Source of the DNA: Rhizobium glycinendophyticum
GTDB taxonomy: Bacteria > Pseudomonadota > Alphaproteobacteria > Rhizobiales > Rhizobiaceae
Length of the DNA stretch: 64,000 nt
Assembly (NCBI RefSeq): GCF_006443685.1
Contig: NZ_VFYP01000001.1
Location: 2,852,001 to 2,916,000 of the forward strand
Direction of reading: 5' to 3'
Of this stretch, positions 1-7,180 are shown piece after piece. Under the pieces are notes generated by a model. That model saw nothing but the letters and a program-made list of their open reading frames with translations, had not been told where the DNA came from and did not search any database. Numbering within the stretch: the first letter of the stretch is position 1; every line of letters begins with the position of its first letter. The position numbers were made by a program, and so were the translations under genes.

Positions 1-930
1 GACGCTGTCGTTCAGCTGGCGATCGACAGCGAGCGCAGCGATCCGCCGGAGAGCCCCGTCGAAGGCGAGATCCACTGGATCGGCGGCCCGGGTGTCGGCG
101 CCTTTGCCGGACGAGACGGCATGCTGGCCGCGCGTCAGGATGGTGTCTGGACCTTCATCGCCCCACAGGCCGGTTGGCAGGCGGCCTTCCGGGACAGCGG
201 CTCCTTCATGATCTTTGACGGCAGCGAATGGCGGGTTCCGGCCCTGCCGGACGAGCTCCATGCCGACCGGCTTGGCATATCCGGCACGCCCGATGCCTAT
301 AACCGCCTGCTGGTCCAGTCGCCGGGCAGCCTGTTCAATCACGCCGGCGGCAGCCACCGGATGAGCATCAACAAGGCGGCGACCGGCGAAACGGCCAGTC
401 TGATCTTCCAGTCCAACTGGCAGGCCCGCACCGAAATGGGCCTCGCCGGCGAGGACCGCTTCTCCTTCAAGATGTACGGCGACGCCACGGGCTGGCGGCA
501 GGCCATCGCAATCTCGCCGGAAGGCTATGTCCACCATGACCAGCGGCCGCTTGCCCGCGCAGCCCTGTCATCTGCGACCTTCACCCCCGCCGCCGGCAGC
601 TTTACCGGCTTCGATACCCTGCATCTGGCCGGCGGCGACATGGCGCTGGGCACCACCCTCTCCTCCGGATACGGGCGCCGCCTGGTGGTCCCGGCCTCCG
701 GCTATTACCTGCTGGCACTCACCGCGACCGCAGACGATGCAGCCCATACGCTCCATGTCAGCCGCAACGGCACCGCCGACATCGCGAGCCACAGCGGCAG
801 TGCCGGCACCTCAAGCACAACCGCCCTCGCCTTTCTCGATGGCGGCGATACGTTGACCCTTCGCCACGCCAACGCGGCCCAGTACCAGTTCGGTTACGGG
901 CGCACCGAGCTTTGCGTCTACCTGCTGTGA
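1..930 (+). CDS. DUF2793 phage tail-like protein (5' truncated)
   Basis: The frame is open from the first base, so the N-terminus lies outside the window; 309 residues are visible. The start of the visible part carries the DUF2793 pattern (HWIGGPGVGAFAG, then repeated W/F-rich short motifs such as GVWTFIAPQAGW and FDGSEW), a family found in alphaproteobacterial prophages and tail modules. The last ~110 residues form a separate beta-rich segment with VPASGYYLL and a GGDTLTLR stretch that resembles C1q/tail-fibre receptor-binding folds. Known of the family: tail or fibre association. Inferred here: a virion or tailocin tip protein. No other phage gene is visible to its right. Confidence 0.75.
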   Translation, partial: DAVVQLAIDSERSDPPESPVEGEIHWIGGPGVGAFAGRDGMLAARQDGVWTFIAPQAGWQAAFRDSGSFMIFDGSEWRVPALPDELHADRLGISGTPDAYNRLLVQSPGSLFNHAGGSHRMSINKAATGETASLIFQSNWQARTEMGLAGEDRFSFKMYGDATGWRQAIAISPEGYVHHDQRPLARAALSSATFTPAAGSFTGFDTLHLAGGDMALGTTLSSGYGRRLVVPASGYYLLALTATADDAAHTLHVSRNGTADIASHSGSAGTSSTTALAFLDGGDTLTLRHANAAQYQFGYGRTELCVYLL

Positions 931-953
931 AGACCGGGGTGGCAACATGCAAA

Positions 954-979
954 AAAGGCGCCCGGGATGGGGCGCCTTT
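954..979. terminator. Bidirectional terminator hairpin between DUF2793 gene and luxR-type gene
   Basis: A 10-bp stem (954-963 with 970-979, AAAGGCGCCC/GGGCGCCTTT) lies between two convergent genes. It has an A-run on its left and a short T-run on its right, so it could work in both directions. Confidence 0.8.
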
Positions 980-1003
980 CAAAACGACGATTGCTGACAG
1001 GGT

Positions 1004-1744
1004 TCAGAGCAGCCGATAACGACAGGCGCGCGCCACCGCCTGCATTCGGTTGACCGCTTCGAGCTTGCGCATCGCGCTCTTCAGATAGCTGACAACGGTA
1101 TGCGTCGAAATATCGAGAATGATGGCGATCTCGTCGCTGCTCTTGCCGGCGGCAGACCAGCGGAGACATTCGATTTCGCGGGCCGAAAGCTTTTCCTTCG
1201 GCCCCGGCCGAGGCACCACGGTTTCGGCGCCGCTGTCGAGCAATTCCATGGCAGAGAGCTGCATCATCGCCAGTTCGTCACGGCTGGGTCTCGTCGGGCG
1301 TCCGGAATAAACGAGAATATACTGCGACTGATGACGGTCATGCAGACCAAAGGCGAGATGGCCTGACGGTGCATGGAGCTCGAAGAGGGCCGAGATCGGA
1401 TTGCGCGCTTCGGACGCCGCATTGCTCAAAAACAGATTTTCCACCGAAAAGACGGGCAGTACCGTCTGCTTCAACCGCTGCACCAGGGCACTGCCAGCGA
1501 AAACCTCTGCCTGCTCATAGGCCAGACGCAACTCGTCCGGCCAGGTAACGACCAGCAGATTGGCGGCAAATTCCGGGCTGTCAGCCTTCGGAAAGCGCGC
1601 GAGAAGACAGTGGGTGAAGCCGTAAGAGCGGCCAAGCGCGACGAGATCCCGCGCGAAAGCGCCAGAGCTATCGGCATCGCTGCGCATCAGGTCGGCGTGA
1701 TCGCCCAGATCGTGGCGACGCGCCACTTCAGTCGGCCTAAACAT
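1004..1744 (-). CDS. LuxR-family transcriptional regulator
   Basis: This 246-residue protein has an N-terminal region like the autoinducer-binding domain (about residues 25-165) and a C-terminal LuxR helix-turn-helix (about 180-240, with KLSAREIECLRWSAAGKSS and DISTHTVVSYLKSAMRKL). The start is supported by AAAGGAG spaced correctly before the ATG. No LuxI-type synthase is present in the window, so it may be an orphan (solo) LuxR. It is divergent from sciP across a 400-bp gap. Its ligand and target genes cannot be told from sequence. Confidence 0.85.
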   Translation of the reverse strand: MFRPTEVARRHDLGDHADLMRSDADSSGAFARDLVALGRSYGFTHCLLARFPKADSPEFAANLLVVTWPDELRLAYEQAEVFAGSALVQRLKQTVLPVFSVENLFLSNAASEARNPISALFELHAPSGHLAFGLHDRHQSQYILVYSGRPTRPSRDELAMMQLSAMELLDSGAETVVPRPGPKEKLSAREIECLRWSAAGKSSDEIAIILDISTHTVVSYLKSAMRKLEAVNRMQAVARACRYRLL

Positions 1745-2146
1745 CGAACTCCTTTCGACCGGATGAACGTCCGGTCGGGACTTGGCTGTGTCTGAACAAA
1801 GAATCGTTCCGATACGGAACAGGTATCAGTCGGGCCTGTCGCCGATCTTGCGGGTAAATTACCGTCAGCAAGGGGAGAAAAAGGATACCGACCGCCGAAA
1901 CGTACATGGCCCGAGGCATCCTGGGCGCTCTCATCGCACGAATGTCTCGCAGCGAGTAGCCGGCGCGCATGCATAACACCCATGCAACTGCCGCAAGTTT
2001 ACGCAGCGTAAGGCGGAAATGCCGCGAATCTCGGCCAGAACCGCACAGAGAAATTATTATCAAATGCTTACAACCTGCTTAGGCAAATTTTAAAGCATCG
2101 CTCCTAGTATGCGGCTGTGTGGTCTTGAGTTTGTATAGAGAGTCCA
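1745..2146. other. 400-bp intergenic region between luxR-type gene and sciP
   Basis: I see no convincing gene here. The right part (about 2050-2110) is clearly AT-richer than its surroundings and probably holds the sciP promoter. GANTC (CcrM methylation) sites occur at 1801-1805, 2026-2030 and 2140-2144, the last just before the sciP start codon. No consensus CtrA half-site (TTAACCAT) was found by eye. Confidence 0.5.
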
Positions 2147-2422
2147 ATGACCGAAATGATCCGCCCACGAGTTAAATATGTCATCGGCCCCGATGGCAGC
2201 CCCCTGACCATTGCCGATCTTCCGCCGGCCAACACACGCCGCTGGGTGATCCGCCGCAAGGCAGAGGTTGTCGCGGCCGTGCGTGGTGGCCTGTTGAGCC
2301 TCGAAGAGGCCTGCGAACGTTACACGCTGACCGTAGAAGAGTTCCTGTCCTGGCAGTCTTCCATAAATGATCACGGCCTGCCGGGCCTGCGCACCACGCG
2401 AATCCAGCAATATCGCCATTAA
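2147..2422 (+). CDS. sciP: CtrA inhibitor SciP (DUF1153)
   Basis: This 91-residue protein closely follows the SciP/DUF1153 pattern: KYVIGPDGSPLT near residue 10, RRWVIRRKAEVVAAVRGG near residues 31-48, then a helix-turn-helix with SLEEACERYTLTVEEFLSWQ. In Caulobacter SciP binds CtrA and blocks it from activating transcription. Its length matches the family. It is encoded 2 kb from ctrA, which fits a shared cell-cycle role. A GAGTC methylation site sits three bases before the start codon, so expression may follow chromosome methylation state; that is inference. Confidence 0.95.
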   Translation: MTEMIRPRVKYVIGPDGSPLTIADLPPANTRRWVIRRKAEVVAAVRGGLLSLEEACERYTLTVEEFLSWQSSINDHGLPGLRTTRIQQYRH

Positions 2423-2481
2423 TCTGTTCTGTGCCGGCCTGTCCGGCGCGCTTTAGATTTTCAGAAAAAGACCCATCACAG

Positions 2482-2507
2482 AACCGGCATGGCCCCGCCT
2501 GCCGGTT
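2482..2507 (+). terminator. Terminator after sciP
   Basis: An 8-bp stem (AACCGGCA, 2482-2489, with TGCCGGTT, 2500-2507) is followed by TTTAT. It lies downstream of sciP and abuts the end of the convergent pqiA-like gene. Confidence 0.75.
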
Positions 2508-3011
2508 TTATACATCTCTCGGAGCGGCCTTCGGCCATCTGTGCAGCACGGCCGCCATCAGACTCGATCCCGCATAAAACCACAGACCCGGTTGGGAGAA
2601 GGCCTGCGCCAGTCCGCTGGTCTTGGTAGCGAAGACCACGATTGCGACCAGCAGCACATCCATCATCGACCAACGCGACAGATGTGGCACCACCCGCCCG
2701 ACCCAGCCGGGCCCACCATTTCGATCCTCTGAAAGGCTTTCGGCGGTGACCAGCAACAGCTTGGCGATGGGAAAGACGATCGAGACCAGCCCGACGAGGA
2801 CTGCAAGGAACATGTTCCCGCCCGTCCACAAGGCGGCAACGATGCCGACAAGCGACGCATCGCTTTTCAGGACATAGAAGCTCTCGAACCGCATCAGCGG
2901 CAACGTCACTCCAAGCGCCAGAAAAGCTGGCGCAAGAACCAGCAGCAAGGCTTTCGACCAGATCGACAACAAGCCTCTCCACGCTGAACGCTGTGTCACG
3001 AGCCGGAACAT
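2508..3011 (-). CDS. PqiA-like inner-membrane protein
   Basis: The protein is 167 residues with about four hydrophobic segments. It shows paraquat-inducible protein A features: LPLMRFESFYVL after the first membrane span, then a VSIVFPIAKLLLV span, a LSRWSMMDVLLVAIVVF span and a C-terminal FYAGSSLMAAVL. It corresponds to a single PqiA half-module without the zinc-ribbon start. Longer upstream ATGs exist in frame, but the ATG at 3011 leaves room for the divergent GNAT gene. PqiA proteins work with MCE-type lipid transport elsewhere; no MCE partner is nearby, so the role is open. Confidence 0.75.
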   Translation of the reverse strand: MFRLVTQRSAWRGLLSIWSKALLLVLAPAFLALGVTLPLMRFESFYVLKSDASLVGIVAALWTGGNMFLAVLVGLVSIVFPIAKLLLVTAESLSEDRNGGPGWVGRVVPHLSRWSMMDVLLVAIVVFATKTSGLAQAFSQPGLWFYAGSSLMAAVLHRWPKAAPRDV

Positions 3012-3075
3012 TGGCGCCGGCAGAAGCCCGATGTTAAACAGATGCCAGAGTTTGCGGCAACAGGAGGGCCAAGAG

Positions 3076-3363
3076 ATGCAGATCACCAGCGAGGACAGAG
3101 GCACCGGCGGTCGCTATCTCGGCCATGTCGACGGCGTCGCGGAGCCGGCGGAAATGACGTTTTCCCGGGCATCACCGACACTGATCATCATTGATCATAC
3201 ACAGGTCCCCGATGCCCTACGCGGCAAAGGTGTCGGCCAGGCGCTCGCAGAACATGCGGTCGCCGAAGCAAGAACGGGCGGCTGGAAGATCATCCCCCTC
3301 TGCCCTTTCATGAAGGCGCAGATGGATCGTCACCCCGATTGGAACGACGTGCGCAACAGCTGA
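3076..3363 (+). CDS. GNAT-family N-acetyltransferase (short, YjdJ type)
   Basis: The protein is 95 residues. It carries the compact acetyltransferase core of the small YjdJ-like group: HTQVPDALRGKGVGQALAEHAV (the acetyl-CoA loop, R/Q-x-x-G-x-G/A) and WKIIPLCPFMKAQMDRHP near the end. The start is the ATG preceded by AGGAGG with 8-nt spacing, rather than an in-frame ATG 45 bases earlier. The acetyl acceptor is unknown. Confidence 0.85.
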   Translation: MQITSEDRGTGGRYLGHVDGVAEPAEMTFSRASPTLIIIDHTQVPDALRGKGVGQALAEHAVAEARTGGWKIIPLCPFMKAQMDRHPDWNDVRNS

Positions 3364-3393
3364 CGACCGCGGACGGCAGATCTTGAACGCATG

Positions 3394-3428
3394 AAGGCGG
3401 GCGCAGGCAAAGCTGCGACCGCCTTTTT
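3394..3428 (+). terminator. Terminator after GNAT gene
   Basis: AAGGCGG (3394-3400) pairs with CCGCCTT (3419-3425), with an inner GCGCAG/CTGCG pairing, and is followed by a T-run. Confidence 0.75.
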
Positions 3429-3460
3429 CATAGTCTCAACCGGCTTAAACCGTCGTCGGT

Positions 3461-3811
3461 TCAGGCCCGAACACGCATCTGGCCGTCACGCTCTTCGAGC
3501 GCCGAGGCCTTCTGGTATTCCGCTTCTGCCTCTTCCAACGCCAGTTCTGCTGCTTCCTGCTGGACTTTCAGTTCCCGGATCGAGACCTGAAGATTGTCCG
3601 CGCGCTGGCGAGCAGCCTTGGCGAAGGTGGGATAGGCGAAATGATTGGGATCCGTGATGCCGGACTTTTTCTCCTCGATGCCGATCTGAGCTTCGAGCTC
3701 TTTCGCCATCCGTTCGAACTCCGCCATCATCGACTGCAACTGCTGCAATTGCCGACGCTTTTCGGTGACCTGAAAACCTTTCAGGCGAACCAGGCTCTCA
3801 CGCGACTTCAT
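3461..3811 (-). CDS. fliJ: FliJ-like coiled-coil protein
   Basis: The protein is 116 residues and almost entirely helical with heptad patterns (EKRRQLQQLQSMMAEFERM, KAARQRADNLQVSIREL, EEAEAEYQKASALEER), as in the FliJ flagellar-export chaperone/ATPase-associated family. FliJ acts at the cytoplasmic base of the flagellar type III export apparatus. In related alphaproteobacteria a fliJ-like gene lies divergent from ctrA, as here. The ATG at 3811 is preceded by GGGAG; an earlier in-frame ATG would add a low-quality 50-residue extension and was rejected. Assignment rests on fold pattern and context. Confidence 0.7.
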   Translation of the reverse strand: MKSRESLVRLKGFQVTEKRRQLQQLQSMMAEFERMAKELEAQIGIEEKKSGITDPNHFAYPTFAKAARQRADNLQVSIRELKVQQEAAELALEEAEAEYQKASALEERDGQMRVRA

Positions 3812-4244
3812 ACGCAATACTCCCGTGATGCGAGACCCCCCGCCACACTTGCTACTCAACACGCCGACCGCGAACCGTCCAAAAAAAGTCTGCGGCGTTA
3901 ACAAAAAGCTACCCTTGGTAACCTTTCGTTTACGGGCATCGTTAATGATAAGGCGGATCACTTAAGGGTCAGTAAATGCCAGCGCCGGAAAACGGCACAT
4001 GACAATGATGAGTCAAATGAATCGGTTACGGGTGAAACCTGAGGCGCAGATTCAAGTGTGGCGATGACCGAAACACATGCAAAATCATGGGGCTGAAATC
4101 TTTGCTTAATAAATCCGATACACCTTGCCAGAGGGAATCAGAATTTGTTAACCATTTGGTGGCAGCCTGCAAATCAGGCAACGACTGGATCCGTATCGCG
4201 TAGGGGGACATCTCGACCTTTCGGCGGCGGTAAAGGGGATAAAT
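3812..4244. promoter_or_regulatory. ctrA upstream control region with GANTC sites and a CtrA half-site
   Basis: This 433-bp region lies between the fliJ-like gene and ctrA. It contains four GANTC sites within 130 bp (4010-4014, 4019-4023, 4049-4053, 4135-4139) and one TTAACCAT CtrA half-site (4148-4155), about 90 bp before the ctrA start. Known from Caulobacter and rhizobia: CcrM methylation of GANTC and CtrA autoregulation control ctrA promoters. That both act here is inference. Confidence 0.7.
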
Positions 4245-4946
4245 ATGCGGGTTCTACTCATCGAAGACGACAGCGCGACCGCTCAGAGCATCGAACTGAT
4301 GCTCAAATCGGAAAGCTTCAACGTCTACACAACCGACCTCGGCGAAGAAGGTGTCGATCTCGGTAAGCTCTACGACTACGATATCATTCTGCTCGACCTT
4401 AACCTCCCCGACATGTCCGGCTACGAGGTGCTTCGCACGCTCCGCCTGTCGAAGGTAAAGACCCCGATCCTCATTCTCTCCGGCATGGCCGGCATCGAGG
4501 ACAAGGTACGCGGTCTCGGTTTTGGTGCCGACGACTACATGACGAAGCCCTTCCACAAGGATGAGCTCGTTGCCCGCATTCACGCGATCGTCCGTCGCTC
4601 CAAGGGTCACGCCCAGTCGATCATCATCACAGGTGAGTTGATCGTGAACCTGGATGCCAAGACCGTCGAAGTCGGCGGCCAGCGCGTCCACCTGACGGGC
4701 AAGGAATACCAGATGCTCGAACTGCTCTCGCTGCGCAAGGGCACGACGCTGACCAAGGAAATGTTCCTCAACCACCTCTATGGTGGCATGGACGAACCGG
4801 AACTGAAGATCATCGACGTCTTCATCTGCAAGCTGCGCAAGAAGCTTGCCAATGCCGCCGGCGGCGCCAACTACATCGAAACCGTCTGGGGTCGCGGCTA
4901 CGTGCTGCGCGAGCCCGATGGCGCGGAATACATGGAAACGGCCTGA
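4245..4946 (+). CDS. ctrA: Cell-cycle response regulator CtrA
   Basis: The 233-residue OmpR-type regulator is readily recognised: [20 protein letters not shown] at the start, phospho-acceptor Asp51 in [31 protein letters not shown], then a winged helix with [18 protein letters not shown] and [13 protein letters not shown]. Length and motifs match the family. CtrA is the master cell-cycle regulator of alphaproteobacteria, phosphorylated through CckA-ChpT and antagonised by SciP; chpT and sciP are both in this neighbourhood. AAAGGGGA precedes the start. Confidence 0.98.
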   Translation: MRVLLIEDDSATAQSIELMLKSESFNVYTTDLGEEGVDLGKLYDYDIILLDLNLPDMSGYEVLRTLRLSKVKTPILILSGMAGIEDKVRGLGFGADDYMTKPFHKDELVARIHAIVRRSKGHAQSIIITGELIVNLDAKTVEVGGQRVHLTGKEYQMLELLSLRKGTTLTKEMFLNHLYGGMDEPELKIIDVFICKLRKKLANAAGGANYIETVWGRGYVLREPDGAEYMETA

Positions 4947-4973
4947 TCCGTCTCCCCGCATACGTTGCCTCGA

Positions 4974-5002
4974 AAGGCCCGCATCACCGATGCGGGCCTT
5001 TT
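4974..5002 (+). terminator. ctrA terminator
   Basis: AAGGCCCGCATC (4974-4985) pairs perfectly with GATGCGGGCCTT (4989-5000) over a 3-nt loop, followed by T residues. Confidence 0.9.
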
Positions 5003-5059
5003 GCGTTTGATCTGGAATCGAGACCCCACCCTACCCGAGCATTCACCGGGCAATGAAAA

Positions 5060-5084
5060 AGGCGGCTACCCGAAGGTGCCGCCT
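5060..5084 (-). terminator. Terminator of receiver-domain gene
   Basis: AGGCGGC/GCCGCCT stem (5060-5066 with 5078-5084). On the minus strand it is followed by a T-run. Confidence 0.75.
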
Positions 5085-5118
5085 ATGAACGTATCTGGAG
5101 TTTCGGGTAGATGGCCCC

Positions 5119-5481
5119 TCAGGCCGCCATTGCCTTGTCGCCGAAAGTTGCCGTCAGGATCTGGCGATCGAAGGGCTTCAGCAGGAAGTCGTTGGCGCCA
5201 GCGCGCTTGCCGGCCATCATTACCTTAAGCTCCGCCTCGATGACGCAGTAATAGATCCGCACGTCCTTGCCGTTCGGCAGAGCGCGCACATTGGTGATCA
5301 GATCCAGCGCATCGTCCATGGCAGCATCAACGATCAGGAAATGAGGCAATTCGCGCTCGCAAAGCGCAAGCGCTTCCCGACCGCTCGACGCATCCGCAAC
5401 CTGGAAGCCGAGTTCCGCAAGGATCTTGCGGCCCACTTTGCGAACCACGTCCGAGCCGTCTGCAATCATGAGGCGCTTCAT
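5119..5481 (-). CDS. Single-domain response regulator (atypical receiver)
   Basis: This 120-residue protein is a lone CheY-like receiver: phospho-acceptor Asp52 in HFLIVDAAMDD, and Lys102 in NDFLLKPFD. Only one acidic residue (Asp8, in IADGSD) is present where two are usual, and no Ser or Thr occurs between residues 64 and 109, so the usual switch Ser/Thr after strand 4 is missing. It lies between ctrA and chpT and is transcribed in the same direction as chpT with a 115-bp gap. A role in the CckA-ChpT phosphorelay (CpdR-like or sink) is plausible but inferred. Confidence 0.85.
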   Translation of the reverse strand: MKRLMIADGSDVVRKVGRKILAELGFQVADASSGREALALCERELPHFLIVDAAMDDALDLITNVRALPNGKDVRIYYCVIEAELKVMMAGKRAGANDFLLKPFDRQILTATFGDKAMAA

Positions 5482-5596
5482 GGCCGTTTCCTCTCCCGTT
5501 GACGGGCAAATAGTCTTGCTGGAAGCACCTTATGCCACAGCGCCTAAGGAACCGTTACCGCTTGGAACCGGTGCCGGTCCCGAAACGGGACATCGT

Positions 5597-6238
5597 TCAG
5601 ACAACCTCGGCGGTGAAAGCGATCTCGCCTTCGCTCGGCACGCATTTCAGCTCCATGCCGGCCTCATCCGCGAGAAGGACCGTGTAATAGGGCTGGATCG
5701 TATGGGCATCGACCGCCTCTTCCAGGTGGCCGGACAGGATCTCCTGGTATTTTGGCGGAACGCGCAACATGCGCCCCTTGGCGACGATCTTGAACTTCGC
5801 ATCGGTTTCCGGATTTTCCAGGGTGATGTCGAGCGAACCGCCGCGCGGGATTGCGCCATAGGCGACCAAAAAGAGGTTGAGCAGCAGCTTGACCCGGTTC
5901 TTGGCGATGATCGCGCGCGGGCCGTTCCAGGTGATTTCCGTCTTCTTTTCGGCTGCGGCGAAATCCTTGGCCGCCTTTTCCGCCTCGCCGGTATCGATAG
6001 ACGCGCCGACCGAGCCGGAGGCACCGAAGGCGAGACGGGCAAACTTGAGGCGAACCGAGGCATTGAGCGCGCTGGTCCGGATCAGGTCCATCGCGTCGGC
6101 ATCGGCGCCGCCCTCGTCTAGCAGTTCCAGACCGTTGTTGATCGCACCGACCGGCGAGATCACGTCATGGCAGACGCGGCTGCACAAAAGGGCCGCGAGA
6201 TCGGGACCCGCGAGCGTGAGATTGGGGTTTTTCGCCAT
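5597..6238 (-). CDS. chpT: Histidine phosphotransferase ChpT
   Basis: The 213-residue protein has the ChpT layout: a dimerisation helix with phospho-acceptor His24 in LCSRVCHDVISPVGAINNGLE, then a degenerate HATPase-like domain with KNRVKLLLNLFLVAYGAIPRGG. ChpT moves phosphate from CckA to CtrA and CpdR. The ATG at 6238 is chosen because TGGAG lies at proper distance; the ATG at 6244 overlaps that site. It is divergent from eipA and close to ctrA, so phosphotransferase and target are linked. Confidence 0.93.
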   Translation of the reverse strand: MAKNPNLTLAGPDLAALLCSRVCHDVISPVGAINNGLELLDEGGADADAMDLIRTSALNASVRLKFARLAFGASGSVGASIDTGEAEKAAKDFAAAEKKTEITWNGPRAIIAKNRVKLLLNLFLVAYGAIPRGGSLDITLENPETDAKFKIVAKGRMLRVPPKYQEILSGHLEEAVDAHTIQPYYTVLLADEAGMELKCVPSEGEIAFTAEVV

Positions 6239-6340
6239 GGTCATCTCCAGAAGAGTGTCGTCGGTTGCGCAGCGGTCAAGCAGGAACATGGGGCTGCAGC
6301 ATCACCGGATTCCGTGTCGGCCATAATGACACCATATTTG

Positions 6341-6357
6341 GTAAACCGATTATTAAG
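6341..6357. promoter_or_regulatory. Possible CtrA-binding site in the chpT-eipA intergenic region
   Basis: On the minus strand the sequence reads TTAA-N7-TTTACC (6341-6356), one mismatch from the CtrA consensus TTAA-N7-TTAAC. Two GANTC sites (6308-6312, 6398-6402) flank it. In Brucella eipA is reported to be a direct CtrA target, which makes the site plausible. Confidence 0.45.
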
Positions 6358-6428
6358 ATGATGCTCGCTAGGTTTAATTACCCCCATCGGAGAAGCCGAA
6401 TCCATCGACTTCACATCAAGGAGGCTCC

Positions 6429-7016
6429 ATGCGTCACCTGACAATCCGCACCTTCCCCGCCGCGCGGCTCTTCCTCCTCGGCATGTTTGTTCTGTCCGGA
6501 CTGGCCGCAGCCCCCCGTCCGGTCCAGGCGGCAGGCGAATACACGATCCAGGAAGTCGTCGACGCCGGACACGGCTTCTTCGGCGAGACCAGTGGCGCCC
6601 TTGCCAAAGTCATCGAACAGGCTTTCGAGCAATATGGCCTGCCAAATGGTTACATCCTCGGCCAGGAAGGCTCCGGCGCACTGATCGCGGGCCTCACCTA
6701 CGGCGAAGGCACGCTTTACACCAAGAATGTCGGCCAGCACGACGTCTTCTGGCAGGGCCCCTCGCTCGGCATCGACTACGGCGGCAATGGGACACGCGCC
6801 ATGATGCTGGTCTACGACCTGCCGAATGTCGACACGCTCTATGCCCGCTATGGCGGCGTCAGCGGCTCGGCCTATATCGTCGCCGGCGTCGGCATGACGG
6901 TCCTGAAAAGCCGCGACGTGGTGCTGGTGCCGATCCGCACCGGCGTCGGTGCCCGCCTCGGTGTCAATGTCGGCTATCTGAAGTTGACCCGCACCCCCAC
7001 CTGGAACCCCTTCTGA
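6429..7016 (+). CDS. eipA: Periplasmic envelope-integrity protein EipA (DUF1134)
   Basis: The protein is 195 residues with a signal peptide (LFLLGMFVLSGLAAAPRPVQA, cleavage near residue 35) followed by the DUF1134 domain (YTIQEVVDAGHGFFGETSG, GYILGQEGSGALIAGLTYGEG, GTRAMMLVYDLPN, YGGVSGSAYIVAGVGM). In Brucella abortus the homologue EipA is a periplasmic beta-barrel protein needed for envelope stress resistance and is controlled by CtrA. AAGGAGG precedes the ATG. The position beside chpT and ctrA supports a cell-cycle/envelope link. Confidence 0.9.
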   Translation: MRHLTIRTFPAARLFLLGMFVLSGLAAAPRPVQAAGEYTIQEVVDAGHGFFGETSGALAKVIEQAFEQYGLPNGYILGQEGSGALIAGLTYGEGTLYTKNVGQHDVFWQGPSLGIDYGGNGTRAMMLVYDLPNVDTLYARYGGVSGSAYIVAGVGMTVLKSRDVVLVPIRTGVGARLGVNVGYLKLTRTPTWNPF

Positions 7017-7093
7017 CATCACACCAGGGAACTCAGGCTCACGCAAGTTGGTTCTGCTCTGTCGTTAGGCATAGTGCGAGATTCCGGTGCTCC

Positions 7094-7121
7094 CCCGGCA
7101 GGCAACCTTGCCGGGAGGAGG
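7094..7121 (+). promoter_or_regulatory. Hairpin overlapping the Shine-Dalgarno of a leader ORF
   Basis: CCCGGCA (7094-7100) can pair with TGCCGGG (7109-7115) over an 8-nt loop. The right arm runs into a very strong Shine-Dalgarno (GGGAGGAGG, 7113-7121) that serves the ATG at 7127, so folding would hide part of the ribosome site. Confidence 0.5.
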
Positions 7122-7126
7122 CCACC

Positions 7127-7180
7127 ATGATTAAATATGTCCTAACGCTCATGCAAACGCTGTGGCCCTGCCGTGATTGA
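7127..7180 (+). CDS. Possible 17-codon leader ORF coupled to the coiled-coil gene
   Basis: An ATG at 7127 with a strong Shine-Dalgarno opens a 17-residue frame (MIKYVLTLMQTLWPCRD). It stops at 7178-7180, overlapping the GTG start (7173) of the next gene in another frame. The larger gene has no good ribosome site of its own, so its translation may depend on this leader (coupling). Its first codons resemble those of the large protein (MIEYTLL), suggesting a local duplication. Expression is unproven. Confidence 0.4.
   Translation: MIKYVLTLMQTLWPCRD

Noticed and set aside
4254-4961. 235-residue open frame opposite ctrA
   Set aside because: Exact antisense of ctrA with no ribosome site or motif.
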